The translations under genes and the position numbers were made by a program. 64,000 bases of DNA from Serratia nematodiphila DZ0503SBS1. Lineage in GTDB: Bacteria > Pseudomonadota > Gammaproteobacteria > Enterobacterales > Enterobacteriaceae. The stretch lies in the NCBI RefSeq assembly GCF_000738675.1, contig NZ_JPUX01000001.1, positions 3,410,001 to 3,474,000 of the forward strand, read 5' to 3'. Position 1 is the first letter of the stretch; every line of letters begins with the position of its first letter. Positions 47,146 through 56,541 of this stretch are shown piece by piece. The notes under the pieces are model-generated. The model had not been told where the DNA came from. It did not search any database and was given only the letters and a program-made list of their open reading frames with translations.

Positions 47146-47493
47146 TCACTCCTTGGGAGGAAGCTGTTCGGGCTGCAACAGCGCCTGTTCGAGCGCATCC
47201 AGCCGTTCAGTCCAGAAATGTTCATAGGTTTGCAGCCAGTGCATGGCCTGCGCCATAGGCTCGGGTTCGAGCCGGCAGATATGGTTTCTTCCTTGCACGG
47301 TGCGTTGCACCAGGCCCGCATGTTCCAGTGCTTTCACGTGCTTGGAGGCGCCGGCGAACGACATCTGCAGCGGCGCGGCCAGTTCGCCGATGCTGCGCTC
47401 ACCGCCGGCCAGCGCGCGTAACATCGAGCGGCGGGTCGGGTCGGCCAGCGCATGAAAAATGGCGTCCAGCTGTGAGGAAGATAATTCAACCAT
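47146..47493 (-). CDS. ArsR-family transcriptional regulator
   Basis: This 115-residue winged-helix repressor has the recognition region LADPTRRSMLRALAGGERSIGELAAPLQMSFAGASKHVKALEHAGLVQRTVQGR. It lacks the metal-binding ELCVCD motif of ArsR itself, so it belongs to the SdpR-like, metal-independent group. Two copies of the operator ATTCAAC-N6-GTTGAAT lie at its own start codon and 39 bp upstream, strongly implying autoregulation of this gene and the AHSA1 partner. Confidence 0.9.
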   Translation of the reverse strand: MVELSSSQLDAIFHALADPTRRSMLRALAGGERSIGELAAPLQMSFAGASKHVKALEHAGLVQRTVQGRNHICRLEPEPMAQAMHWLQTYEHFWTERLDALEQALLQPEQLPPKE

Positions 47494-47503
47494 ATGGTTG
47501 AAT
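47484..47503. promoter_or_regulatory. ArsR operator copy 1, centred on the start codon
   Basis: ATTCAACCATATGGTTGAAT is a perfect 20-bp palindrome whose centre CATATG contains the regulator's own ATG. Confidence 0.75.
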
Positions 47504-47519
47504 ATAGAACAGGCGGGCT

Positions 47520-47545
47520 AATATTCAACCGTTTTGTTGAATATT
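47520..47545. promoter_or_regulatory. ArsR operator copy 2
   Basis: AATATTCAAC-N6-GTTGAATATT is a perfect 10-bp inverted repeat containing the same ATTCAAC-N6-GTTGAAT core as copy 1. The centres of the two copies are 39 bp apart. Confidence 0.75.
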
Positions 47546-47549
47546 TTTT

Positions 47550-47570
47550 GCCCCGGCGAGAAACCGGGGC
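47550..47570. terminator. Hairpin downstream of the amidohydrolase gene
   Basis: GCCCCGG / CCGGGGC with a 7-nt loop lies just past the stop at 47576. On the minus strand it is followed by A residues rather than T, so intrinsic termination is doubtful. Confidence 0.35.
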
Positions 47571-47575
47571 AAGGA

Positions 47576-48802
47576 TCAGGCGCCGGCGTGCGCCAGCAGG
47601 GCGTTCAGCAATACGTCGGCGCCGGCGGCGGCCCAGGCGGGGGTGATATCTTCCCGCTCGTTGTGGCTGATGCCGTCCACGCAGGGAATGAAAATCATGG
47701 CGGTCGGAGCGACGCGGTTAAGGTAACAGGCATCGTGGCCGGCGCCGGAAATCATGTCGCGATGGCGATAGCCCAACGCTTGCGCGGCATGACGTACGCT
47801 GTCGATGCAGCCCCGATCGAAAGCGACCGGGGGATACTGGAAGATGCGCTCGGCGCGCGCGGTCAGGCTGCCGTCGTTGACGGCGTTCACCGCCGCCAGC
47901 AGGCGCTGCTCCATCTGCTCCAGAATTGACTCCTCTGGATGGCGGAATTCGACGCTGAAAAAGACGCGTCCCGGCACCACATTGCGTGAGTTGGGGGTAA
48001 TTTGCGCCATGCCCACCGTGGCGCGCGCGTCGGGCGCGAAATCCCAGCCGATGCGATTGACCGCCGTAACCAGCGCCGCAAAGCCCAGCAGGGCGTCGCG
48101 GCGGCGGTCCATCGGCGTGGTGCCGGCATGGGCGCTGAAGCCGACGACCTCCAGTTCATACCAGCGCTGCCCTTGTGCGGCGGTCACCACGCCGATGTCG
48201 AGATGCTCCGCTTCCAGAATCGGCCCCTGTTCGATGTGCAACTCGAAGGCGGCATGGATCGGCATGCCGCCCACCGGGTGCTCGCCGGCGTAGCCGATGC
48301 GTTCCAGCGCGTCGCCGAGGCTGACGCCGTGCTCGTCGCGGCGCGTCAGGCCGTATTCCAGGTCGAATACCCCGGCGAACACGCCGGAGGCGATCATCGC
48401 CGGCGCGAAGCGTGCGCCTTCTTCGTTGGTCCAGTTGATCACTTCAATCGCGCGTTCGGTGACGATCTGCCGATCGTTGAGGCTGCGAATAACCTCCAAT
48501 CCGGCCAGCACGCCGTAGATGCCGTCGAAACGGCCGCCGCGGGGCTGCGAGTCGCCGTGAGAACCGGTGATGACCGGCGCCAGCTCGGGCCGCGTGCCTT
48601 CACGGCGCAGGAACATGTTGCCCATTCGATCGACGCGCACGCTGCAACCGGCCTCCAGCGCCCACCGGCGCAGCTGGTCGCGCGCCTGACGATCCTCTTC
48701 GCTGAGCGCCAGGCGGGTGACGCCGTTGTCAGCGATGGCGCCGAACTGCGCCATCGTCTGCAGGCTTTGCCACAGGCGCTCGCCGTTGACTCGATACGTC
48801 AT
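47576..48802 (-). CDS. M20-family N-carbamoyl-L-amino acid amidohydrolase (carbamoyl-cysteine candidate)
   Basis: This 408-residue dinuclear-metal amidohydrolase belongs to the hydantoinase/carbamoylase (HyuC/AllC) family. Metal and substrate segments are ITGSHGDSQPRGGRFDG, WTNEEGARFAPAM, HIEQGPILEAE, GFSAHAGTTPMDRRRDAL and the final HNEREDI. Its start overlaps by 4 bp the stop of an ATC-hydrolase-family gene. That pairing matches the Pseudomonas pathway in which the hydrolase opens 2-amino-thiazoline-4-carboxylate to N-carbamoyl-L-cysteine and this enzyme (AtcC) frees L-cysteine. The specificity is inferred from context. Confidence 0.85.
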   Translation of the reverse strand: MTYRVNGERLWQSLQTMAQFGAIADNGVTRLALSEEDRQARDQLRRWALEAGCSVRVDRMGNMFLRREGTRPELAPVITGSHGDSQPRGGRFDGIYGVLAGLEVIRSLNDRQIVTERAIEVINWTNEEGARFAPAMIASGVFAGVFDLEYGLTRRDEHGVSLGDALERIGYAGEHPVGGMPIHAAFELHIEQGPILEAEHLDIGVVTAAQGQRWYELEVVGFSAHAGTTPMDRRRDALLGFAALVTAVNRIGWDFAPDARATVGMAQITPNSRNVVPGRVFFSVEFRHPEESILEQMEQRLLAAVNAVNDGSLTARAERIFQYPPVAFDRGCIDSVRHAAQALGYRHRDMISGAGHDACYLNRVAPTAMIFIPCVDGISHNEREDITPAWAAAGADVLLNALLAHAGA

Positions 48803-49290
48803 TGATCTTCTCCCGGCGTTTTAGCGGTGTAGCGGAAATCGCAGCAGGGGGCGCCGGACATGATGGTCTGGGTGCGCTGCAGTTCAACGTCAGGCGCATA
48901 GCCGACGATAAACTGGCTGTCGCGAGCGCAGGAGAGCAGGTGGCCGATCTCCCCAAGCCCCATCTCGTGATACATCTCGGCGTAGCGGCAGCGGGTGACG
49001 TTATAGTCGAAGTGCTGTTCGTCCTGATTGATCACCTCGACGCGCAGCGCATCGTCTTTTTCCCACAGGTACTGCAAGGCGGCGAAGCTGCGCAGATCCG
49101 CGCCGTTCGGTTCCTGAGCGGCGAACTGTTTGCCCGCCGCGATGGCGGCATTCTCGATGGCCTCGCCGATCACCGCCTGGGCGCGCGCCTTGCCGATTTC
49201 ACGCACCAGGATCTGGTAGATCGGTTTGATGATCTCCGCCTCGATTTTTCTGCGGGCCAAAATGCCCAACTCGTTGTTTGCACAGCTCAT
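48799..49290 (-). CDS. L-2-amino-thiazoline-4-carboxylic acid (ATC) hydrolase family protein
   Basis: This 163-residue protein is recognised as ATC-hydrolase family by its helical N-terminus (LARRKIEAEIIKPIYQILVREIGKARAQAVI) and the C-terminal module NVTRCRYAEMYHEMGLGEIGHLLSCARDSQFIVGYAPDVELQRTQTIMSGAPCCDFRY, with conserved His and Cys. In Pseudomonas such an enzyme (AtcB) opens the ATC ring. It is directly upstream of, and overlaps, the carbamoylase gene, and directly downstream of an ABC importer. AGGAG lies before the ATG. No Asp/Glu-type racemase (AtcA) is present. Confidence 0.8.
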   Translation of the reverse strand: MSCANNELGILARRKIEAEIIKPIYQILVREIGKARAQAVIGEAIENAAIAAGKQFAAQEPNGADLRSFAALQYLWEKDDALRVEVINQDEQHFDYNVTRCRYAEMYHEMGLGEIGHLLSCARDSQFIVGYAPDVELQRTQTIMSGAPCCDFRYTAKTPGEDQ

Positions 49291-49308
49291 CGCCTTGCTC
49301 CTCTTGAT

Positions 49309-50460
49309 TTATTGTGGTTTGGCGCCGCCCAACACGGTTTGCGGCTGCCATTTGCCGTCAACCACCCGATACAGGGTGAAGCTCGGCTGTTGCAGGTTGC
49401 CCTGCGCATCGAAGGCGATGGCGCCGGTCACGCCCTGGTAATGTATGGCGCGCAGTTTCGGCAGATAATCGGCCGGGTTGGCCGAGCCGGCCTGTTCGAT
49501 GGCGGCGATCAGCACTCGGGTGGCGTCGTAGGCGAAGGGCGCATGCAGTTCGATGTGGGTGTGGTAACGATCGCGGTAGGCTTGCTCAAACGCCTTGCCG
49601 CCCGGCATCTGTTCCAGCGGCAGCCCCGGCTCCAGCGCCACCACGCCTTCACCTTCCTGCTGCGCCAGCGTCAGGAAGGTTTGGCTGACAAAGCCGCCGG
49701 CGCCCATCAGCTGCGCGTTCATGCCCAGCTGTTTCAGTTTGCGCGCCAGCGGCGCCGCCTGGGAATCTACGCCGCCGAAGAAGATCAGATCGGCGTTTTT
49801 GCTGCGCACGGTGGTCAGTACGGCGCTGAAATCGACGGTCTTGTCATCGACGTATTCACGAGCGACCGGCTGCACGCCCTGGGCCTGCAGCGATTTGATG
49901 AACTCGTCCGCCAGCCCCTGGCCGAAAGCGGTGCGATCGTCTATCACTGCGATGCGCTTGGCTTTCAGCGTCTTCACCGCATATTGCCCGGCGTAGTTGC
50001 CGCCGTCGTCGTCGTGGCCCATCACGCGAAAGCTGGTGTCAAAACCTTGTTGCGTATAGCCGTGACCGGTGGCGACCGGCGCCACCTGGGCGATCCCGGC
50101 GTCGTGATAGATGCGCGCCGCCGGGATGCTGGTGCCGGTGTTCCAGTGGCCGACCACGCCGGCGACGCCTTCGTCGACCAAACGCTGCGCCACGGCCACG
50201 GCGGTGCGCGGATCGGACTGGTCGTCCTCGGACACCAGTTTGAAGGTGACCGGTTTGCCGTTCAGCGTCGGTTTCTGCGCGTTAGCGTCGGCGATCGCCA
50301 GTTGCGCGCCGTTTTCGAGATCTTTGCCGATGCGCGCGGAAGAGCCGGTCAGCGGCCCGGCCAGGCCGATCAGCACGGTGTCGGCCGCCAGCGCCGGGAG
50401 GCTAAGAATCATTGTCATGGCAGCCAGCGCCAACGGTTTGATGCGAATGTTCTGTTGCAT
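49309..50460 (-). CDS. Branched-chain-amino-acid-type ABC solute-binding protein (LivJ/K-like)
   Basis: This 383-residue periplasmic binding protein of the Leu/Ile/Val receptor class has a signal peptide ending near LPALA (residue 25). The domain starts DTVLIGLAGPLTGSSARIGKDLENGAQLAIADANA, and VVGHWNTGTSIPAARIYHDAGI supplies ligand contacts. It lies at the distal end of the livH-M-G-F-like genes and next to the ATC enzymes, so it may bind ATC or a related sulfur-containing amino acid. AGGAG precedes the ATG. Confidence 0.92.
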   Translation of the reverse strand: MQQNIRIKPLALAAMTMILSLPALAADTVLIGLAGPLTGSSARIGKDLENGAQLAIADANAQKPTLNGKPVTFKLVSEDDQSDPRTAVAVAQRLVDEGVAGVVGHWNTGTSIPAARIYHDAGIAQVAPVATGHGYTQQGFDTSFRVMGHDDDGGNYAGQYAVKTLKAKRIAVIDDRTAFGQGLADEFIKSLQAQGVQPVAREYVDDKTVDFSAVLTTVRSKNADLIFFGGVDSQAAPLARKLKQLGMNAQLMGAGGFVSQTFLTLAQQEGEGVVALEPGLPLEQMPGGKAFEQAYRDRYHTHIELHAPFAYDATRVLIAAIEQAGSANPADYLPKLRAIHYQGVTGAIAFDAQGNLQQPSFTLYRVVDGKWQPQTVLGGAKPQ

Positions 50461-50494
50461 GTCATACTCCTGGTGCGGTTAAAAGAAACAACGG

Positions 50495-51208
50495 TTATTC
50501 ACCCAAATAGATCTGTTTGATTTTTTCATCGTCCAGCATGTCGGCGGAACGGCCGCTGTGGCTCAGGCTGCCGCTGTCCAACACGTAGGCGCGATCGGTG
50601 GACTCCAGCGCCAGGCGGGCGTTCTGCTCGACCAATAGTAGCGTGACGCCGTCACGAGCTAACTGCTTGATGACCGTGAAAATGGCTTCCACCACAATCG
50701 GCGCCAGCCCCATCGAGGGTTCGTCCAATATCAGCAACCGCGGGCGGCTGAGCAGCGCGCGGCCCATCGCCACCATCTGCTGTTCACCGCCCGAAAGTAG
50801 CCCGGCCGGTTGGTGCAGGCGCTCGCTCAGCCGCGGGAAAGTGGCGCACACCCGTTCGAAATCTTGCCGCACCGCCGATTTGTCGCGCCGTGCATAGGCG
50901 CCGAGCTGCAGGTTCTCCCGCACCGTCAAACGGGTGAAAATGCCGCGTCCCTCCGGCACCATCACCAGCCCCCGTTGCAGCAACCGGTGCGGCGGCACGC
51001 CGCGAATCGAGCAACCGTCGAACAGGATGTCGCCTTCGAACGGCTGCAGGCCGGTCAGCGCTCGCAGGCTGGAGCTCTTGCCCGCGCCATTGGCGCCGAT
51101 CAGCGTCACCTGTTCGCCGGCGTTGACCATAAAATCGATGCCTTTGACCGCATGAATGCCGCCATAAGACACTTTGAGTCGTTTAACGCTCAGCAGGGCT
51201 TCAGACAT
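50495..51208 (-). CDS. ABC transporter ATPase, LivF-like
   Basis: This 237-residue ATPase of the branched-chain amino-acid importer class has Walker A GANGAGKSS, signature LLSGGEQQMVAMGRALLSRP, Walker B LLILDEPSMGLAP and the LivF ending (EKIKQIYLGE). It overlaps the LivG-like gene by 8 bp and pairs with it. Confidence 0.94.
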   Translation of the reverse strand: MSEALLSVKRLKVSYGGIHAVKGIDFMVNAGEQVTLIGANGAGKSSSLRALTGLQPFEGDILFDGCSIRGVPPHRLLQRGLVMVPEGRGIFTRLTVRENLQLGAYARRDKSAVRQDFERVCATFPRLSERLHQPAGLLSGGEQQMVAMGRALLSRPRLLILDEPSMGLAPIVVEAIFTVIKQLARDGVTLLLVEQNARLALESTDRAYVLDSGSLSHSGRSADMLDDEKIKQIYLGE

Positions 51209-51971
51209 GCGCGCCGCCTCCCAGATAGGCCTGAATGACCGCCGGTTCGCGCCGCACCTGCGCCGGCTCGCCTTCGGCGATCGCTTTGCCGTAATCCAGC
51301 ACCGTCAGCCGATCGCACAGACCCATCACCAGTTTGACGTCGTGTTCGATCAGCAGCAGCGTTTTGCCGCTGTCGCGGATGCGCAGCAGCAGCTCGCGCA
51401 ACGCCACTTTTTCTCCGGCGTTCATGCCGGCCGCCGGTTCGTCCAGCGCCAGCAGCCGGGGCTCGGTCGCCAGCGCGCGGGCAATCTCCAGACGGCGTTG
51501 GTGGCCATAGGCGAGATCGCCGGCGCGGTAATGGGCGAATTGGCTGATGCCGACGTACTCCAGCAGCGCATGAGATTTATCGCGCACCGCCTGTTCCTCC
51601 TCTTTCGCGCGCCCGTGGCGAGCGATCGCCGCCCACAGGCCGTTGCGGGTGCGCACATGGCAGCCGACCATCACGTTTTCCAGCACGCTCATTTCGTTGA
51701 ACAACCGCAGGTTCTGGAAGGTGCGGGCGATGCCGGCCTGCACCACTTTGTCGATCGCCTGTGGTTTATAGCGCTGGCCCAACAGGCTGAACTCGCCCTC
51801 GTCGGCGCGATACAGGCCGGTGATCAGGTTGAAGCAGGTGGTTTTGCCGGCGCCGTTCGGCCCGATCAGGCCGTAGATTTCCCCCTGGCGGATGCTCATG
51901 CTGACGTCATCCACCGCCGTCAGGCCGCCGAAACGTTTGCTGACGTGATTTAAAGTGAGCAGCGGCGTCAT
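51201..51971 (-). CDS. ABC transporter ATPase, LivG-like
   Basis: This 256-residue ATPase starts MTPLLTLNHVSKRFGGLTAVDDVS. It has Walker A GPNGAGKTT, the LivG-specific GIARTFQNLRLF segment, signature LAYGHQRRLEIARALA and Walker B LLALDEPAAGMN. The start at 51971 overlaps the permease stop by 4 bp; the longer open frame upstream is not used because it lies inside the permease gene. Confidence 0.94.
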   Translation of the reverse strand: MTPLLTLNHVSKRFGGLTAVDDVSMSIRQGEIYGLIGPNGAGKTTCFNLITGLYRADEGEFSLLGQRYKPQAIDKVVQAGIARTFQNLRLFNEMSVLENVMVGCHVRTRNGLWAAIARHGRAKEEEQAVRDKSHALLEYVGISQFAHYRAGDLAYGHQRRLEIARALATEPRLLALDEPAAGMNAGEKVALRELLLRIRDSGKTLLLIEHDVKLVMGLCDRLTVLDYGKAIAEGEPAQVRREPAVIQAYLGGGAHV

Positions 51972-53080
51972 GCGGCATTCCTCCCGGCATGGCGAGCCGG
52001 CCATAGGCCCGCCGGGCGATACAGCATCACCAGGATCAGCGCCAGGCCGTAGAACAGTTGGCGGATAATTTCCGGGTCGATCAGCACCTGGCCGAACAGC
52101 GCCTGCTGCAGCGGTCCCATGCTGCTGCGCAGCAGCTCCGGCAGGGCGGCCAGCAGCAGCGCGCCCAGGATCACGCCGGGGATGTGCCCCATGCCGCCGA
52201 GCACCACCATCGCCAGTACGGCGATCGATTCCTGCAGGGTGAAGGATTCCGGCGACACGAAGCCTTGAAACGCGGCGAACAGCGCGCCGGCCACGCCGCC
52301 GAAGGTGGCGCCGATGGCGAAGGCCAGCAGCTTGAAGTTGCGGGTGTTGATGCCCATCGCCCGCGCGGCGTCCTCGTCTTCGCGGATTGCCGTCCATGCG
52401 CGGCCAACGCGCGAATTCTGCAGCCGCAGGCTGATAAACAGGATTGCCAGAAGCAGCGCGGCGAACAGGTAGTAATACAGGTACAGGCCGGAAAAACGCA
52501 CGCCGAACCACTCATGCATGCCGGAAAACTTCAGGCCGAACAGGCTGACCGGATCGACGCCGGAAATGCCTTTGGGGCCGTTGGTGAGGTTGACCGGGCG
52601 ATCCAGGTTGCGCATCAGAATGCGCACTATCTCGCCGAAGCCCAGCGTGACGATCGCCAGATAATCGCCGCGCAGCCGCAGCGTCGGCGCGCCGAGCAGG
52701 ATGCCGCACGCCGCCGCCAGCAGCGCCGCCAGCGGGAGCAGCCACAGCATCGACAGATGCAGTCCGTCGGGGAACCACTGCAGCAGCAGCGGGAACTGCT
52801 GCGTCAGATGCGGTGACGACAGCAGCGCGGCCAGATAGGCGCCAACGGCGTAAAAAGCGATAAAGCCCATGTCCAGCAATCCGGTCATGCCCACCACGAT
52901 GTTCAGTCCGAGCGCCAGCATCAGGTACAGCAAGGCGAAGTCGACAACGCGCACCCAATAGTTGCCGCCGGCGGCGCCCGCCACCCAGGGCGCCAGCAGC
53001 AGGGCGAGAATGAACAACGTCAGCCCCAACCCGGCGCGACGCGGCCTGGCCAGAGGAGCGGGGGGAGTCAAAACGGTCAT
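51968..53080 (-). CDS. ABC transporter permease, LivM-like
   Basis: This 370-residue inner-membrane permease has about 9-10 helices. Family markers are GLNIVVGMTGLLDMGFIAFYAVGAYLAALL, RGDYLAIVTLGFGEIVRI and AFAIGATFGGVAGALFAAFQGFVSPESF. It pairs with the LivH-like protein, 10 bp after its stop. Confidence 0.94.
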   Translation of the reverse strand: MTVLTPPAPLARPRRAGLGLTLFILALLLAPWVAGAAGGNYWVRVVDFALLYLMLALGLNIVVGMTGLLDMGFIAFYAVGAYLAALLSSPHLTQQFPLLLQWFPDGLHLSMLWLLPLAALLAAACGILLGAPTLRLRGDYLAIVTLGFGEIVRILMRNLDRPVNLTNGPKGISGVDPVSLFGLKFSGMHEWFGVRFSGLYLYYYLFAALLLAILFISLRLQNSRVGRAWTAIREDEDAARAMGINTRNFKLLAFAIGATFGGVAGALFAAFQGFVSPESFTLQESIAVLAMVVLGGMGHIPGVILGALLLAALPELLRSSMGPLQQALFGQVLIDPEIIRQLFYGLALILVMLYRPAGLWPARHAGRNAA

Positions 53081-53090
53081 GGTGATGTCC

Positions 53091-54041
53091 TTATGCGCGC
53101 GTGGCGATGCGTTCGCCCAACAGCCCGGAGGGGCGGAAAACCAGCACGGCGATCAGCACCAGAAACGCGAACACGTCCTGGTAGTTGCTGCCGAACACGC
53201 CGCCGGTCAGCTCGCCGAGATAGCCGGTGCCCAGCGATTCGAACAGCCCCAGCAGCAAACCGCCAAGCATCGCGCCGCGCAGGTTGCCGATGCCGCCGAG
53301 CACGGCGGCGGTAAACGCCTTGATGCCGGGCAGAAAGCCCATCGAGAAACCGGCATTGCCGTAGTTGCTGGCCATCATGATGCCGGCCACCGCCGCCAGC
53401 GCGCCGCCGAGCGCGAAGGTCAGAACGATGATGCGGTCAGGACTGATGCCCATCAGGCCGGCGACCTGCGGGTTTTCCGCCGTGGCGCGCATGGCGCGGC
53501 CGAAACGGCTGTGTTCGACCAGCAGCCAGAGGCCGGCCATCACCGCTACGGCCACCGCCAGCGTGACGATCGCCGTGCCGGTGATCACCGCCGGCGCATG
53601 TTCGGCGCTGCCTGCGGTCAGGGCGATGGGCGTCATCGGCAACAGCTGCGGAAACATCAGGGGATTGCGTGACCAGATCAGCATCGCCAGGGTTTGCAAC
53701 AGCAGCGAGACGCCGATGCCGCTGATCAGCGGGGCCAGGCGCGGTGCATTACGCAACCGGCGATAGGCCAGACGCTCGATCGCCATCGAGGTGATGGCGC
53801 AGACCGCCATGGCGAACAGGGCCGCCAGCAGCAGCGTGGCGTAGGGCGATAACGCGGGAAAGTGGTGTTGCAACACGCTTATCGCCGACAGCGCGCTCAG
53901 CGCCCCGACCATCAGCACGTCGCCGTGCGCGAAGTTGATGATGCGCAGGATGCCGTACACCATGGTGTAGCCGAGCGCGATCAGCGCATAAATGCTGCCG
54001 AGCATCAAACCGTTGACGGTTTGCTGTACCAGCGTATCCAT
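53091..54041 (-). CDS. ABC transporter permease, LivH-like
   Basis: This 316-residue permease has about eight helices. It starts with the family pattern VQQTVNGLMLGSIYALIALGYTMVYGILRIINFAHGDVLM and contains the cytoplasmic loop HSRFGRAMRATAENPQVAGLMGI. It is the first gene of the importer-ATC enzyme operon and is divergent from the LysR regulator. AAGGAG precedes the ATG. Confidence 0.94.
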   Translation of the reverse strand: MDTLVQQTVNGLMLGSIYALIALGYTMVYGILRIINFAHGDVLMVGALSALSAISVLQHHFPALSPYATLLLAALFAMAVCAITSMAIERLAYRRLRNAPRLAPLISGIGVSLLLQTLAMLIWSRNPLMFPQLLPMTPIALTAGSAEHAPAVITGTAIVTLAVAVAVMAGLWLLVEHSRFGRAMRATAENPQVAGLMGISPDRIIVLTFALGGALAAVAGIMMASNYGNAGFSMGFLPGIKAFTAAVLGGIGNLRGAMLGGLLLGLFESLGTGYLGELTGGVFGSNYQDVFAFLVLIAVLVFRPSGLLGERIATRA

Positions 54042-54074
54042 AAGGAGAGTCCGGAGATAATGAGTCAGAGGCTC

Positions 54075-54102
54075 ACAGTAGAGAATTTAAAAAAATTGTA
54101 AA
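54075..54102 (-). promoter_or_regulatory. Possible promoter of the LivH-first operon
   Basis: On the minus strand -35 TTTACA (54097-54102), a 16-bp AT-rich spacer and a weak -10 TACTGT (54075-54080) lie 34-61 bp before the livH-like ATG. Weak -10 elements are common at LysR-activated promoters. Confidence 0.4.
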
Positions 54103-54210
54103 ATACGGAAAAATACTTTCTTATACAAAAAACGAGTGATTTTAATACATTGATTTTTATGTATATTGAATCCATTCCTTCAGTGTCGATTTCCCAAAAA
54201 CAGTCAATAT

Positions 54211-55140
54211 ATGAAAAAAACAGAACAGTACGATGAGCCATTGCCGATGCTGCCGAACGATCCGCCGCTGCGCGCCGTGCGGGCGTTCGAAGCCATCGCG
54301 CGCCTGGGTGGCATCAGCGCGGCGGCTAACGAGCTGATGATTTCGCCTTCGGCGGTCAGTCATCAACTCAAAACGCTGGAGGCATTTTTGCAGATGCCGT
54401 TGACTGAACGGCAGGGGCGCAACCTGGTGCTGCGCAGCGAGGGGCGGGAGTACTACCGTTCGATTCGCTCGGCGTTCAACGTGCTGCGGCAGGCGACCGA
54501 ACACGTGCGTGAACAATCCGCGTCGCGGCAGGTGACCATCAGTCTGATCCCGCTGTTCGGCATGGGCTGGTTCATTCCGCGGCTGCGCGGCTTTCTGCGC
54601 GAAAACCCGGATATCGACATCAATGTGGTCTACGCCAACCACCGCAATTACCTGAGCGACGCCGCCGATCTGTCGATCCGCTTCGGGATCGGGCAGTGGA
54701 CCGGCTATCGCAGCGAGAAGCTGATGTCCGGAAAAATGGTGCCGGTGTGCAGCCGGGCATTCAGTAAACTGCACGGTCTGCTCGATACGCCGGATCAGCT
54801 GGCGACGCTGCCGCTGCTGCACGACGAGGAGCGCAATACCTGGATGCAATGGTTTCAGCAGGCCGGCGTCAAGCGCCCGCTGCGCAGTATCGGCCCGATG
54901 TTCGAGGATGGATTGTTGACGTTGGCGGCGGTGCAGGCGGGGTTAGGGTGCGCGTTGATGCGTGAACCGTTAATCGCCCACTACCTTGAGAGCGGTGAGT
55001 TGATCAAAATGTTCGATCTGCCGATCGACGACGGCCGCGATTATTACCTGTGCGCTCGGCTGGACAGTGAACTGTCGCAGGAAGGCGAAAATCTGCGGCA
55101 GTGGCTGCGCCGTGAGGCGGCGGAAAGCCGAGGGGATTAA
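54211..55140 (+). CDS. LysR-family regulator (GcvA-like)
   Basis: This 309-residue regulator has an N-terminal winged helix (LRAVRAFEAIARLGGISAAANELMISPSAVSHQLKTLEAFL) and a periplasmic-binding-fold effector domain with VTISLIPLFGMGWFIPRLRGF and SIGPMFEDGLLTLAAVQAGLGCALM, characteristic of the GcvA/TrpI group. It faces the importer-ATC operon across an AT-rich control region and is its probable activator. The start is uncertain: ATG at 54211 or 54247 both fit, with no strong ribosome-binding site. Confidence 0.88.
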   Translation: MKKTEQYDEPLPMLPNDPPLRAVRAFEAIARLGGISAAANELMISPSAVSHQLKTLEAFLQMPLTERQGRNLVLRSEGREYYRSIRSAFNVLRQATEHVREQSASRQVTISLIPLFGMGWFIPRLRGFLRENPDIDINVVYANHRNYLSDAADLSIRFGIGQWTGYRSEKLMSGKMVPVCSRAFSKLHGLLDTPDQLATLPLLHDEERNTWMQWFQQAGVKRPLRSIGPMFEDGLLTLAAVQAGLGCALMREPLIAHYLESGELIKMFDLPIDDGRDYYLCARLDSELSQEGENLRQWLRREAAESRGD

Positions 55141-55326
55141 GCGCCGTTTGGCCATGGCGGCGCGGAACCTTCGAACCGCCCAGCCTGGCGCGGCGATTTG
55201 CGCGGCTTGATAGCCGGCAAGAAAAGAAATGTCACAACTGCGGCGCCTATCACACCGTGCAGATTGCATTTCATTCCTGGCCGCCATAACCTGACAAGAA
55301 ACGGATTGTTACTGACGCGATCAGGC

Positions 55327-56121
<795 letters not shown>

Positions 56122-56238
56122 GCGTTCATCCGGCGCATCTCGCCTCAGAACCAACGGTCATAACCTGCAACCAAAGCGTCTTTCCCTGTGGCACAGAATC
56201 AGGCTAGAGTGCGTTTTTTCATGCAGCTGGGGATGACG

Positions 56239-56541
56239 ATGCTGTTCGATTTAAACCGGCAGGCAGCCGAACTGCCCGAGGCCTGGCGTTCCGCCGTGCT
56301 GGGCCGCGTCGGTGCGGCCAATATCAAAGTGCTGCGTATGGATGCGCGCAGCATTGCGGATGAAGTGCATGATTACAGTGAAGGGTTGCTGGTGATCAGC
56401 GGCCACCTGCGGCTGCAGGTGGCGGGGGAAACGATGGTAGTGCGGGCCGGGCAGCTGTATCAGGCCGCGGCCGGCGTACCGCACCGCGTGTTGCCGGGCA
56501 GCGAAGGCACGCTGGTGATTGTCGATCTGCCGGAAGATTAA
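56239..56541 (+). CDS. Small cupin-domain protein
   Basis: This roughly 100-residue single-domain cupin has the core DEVHDYSEGLLVISGHLRLQVAGETMVVRAGQLYQAAAGVPHRVLPG. The usual metal-ligand triad of motif 1 is only partly kept (His and Glu of HDYSE), while motif 2 retains PHRV. The start at 56239 has GGGG about 6 nt upstream; in-frame ATGs at 56221 and 56233 are alternatives. The function is unknown. Its stop overlaps the convergent TetR stop by 4 bp. Confidence 0.75.
   Translation: MLFDLNRQAAELPEAWRSAVLGRVGAANIKVLRMDARSIADEVHDYSEGLLVISGHLRLQVAGETMVVRAGQLYQAAAGVPHRVLPGSEGTLVIVDLPED

Noticed and set aside
48802-50520. 572-codon plus-strand open frame across the ATC genes
   Set aside because: It spans several recognised minus-strand genes and their junctions, so it cannot be a real protein.
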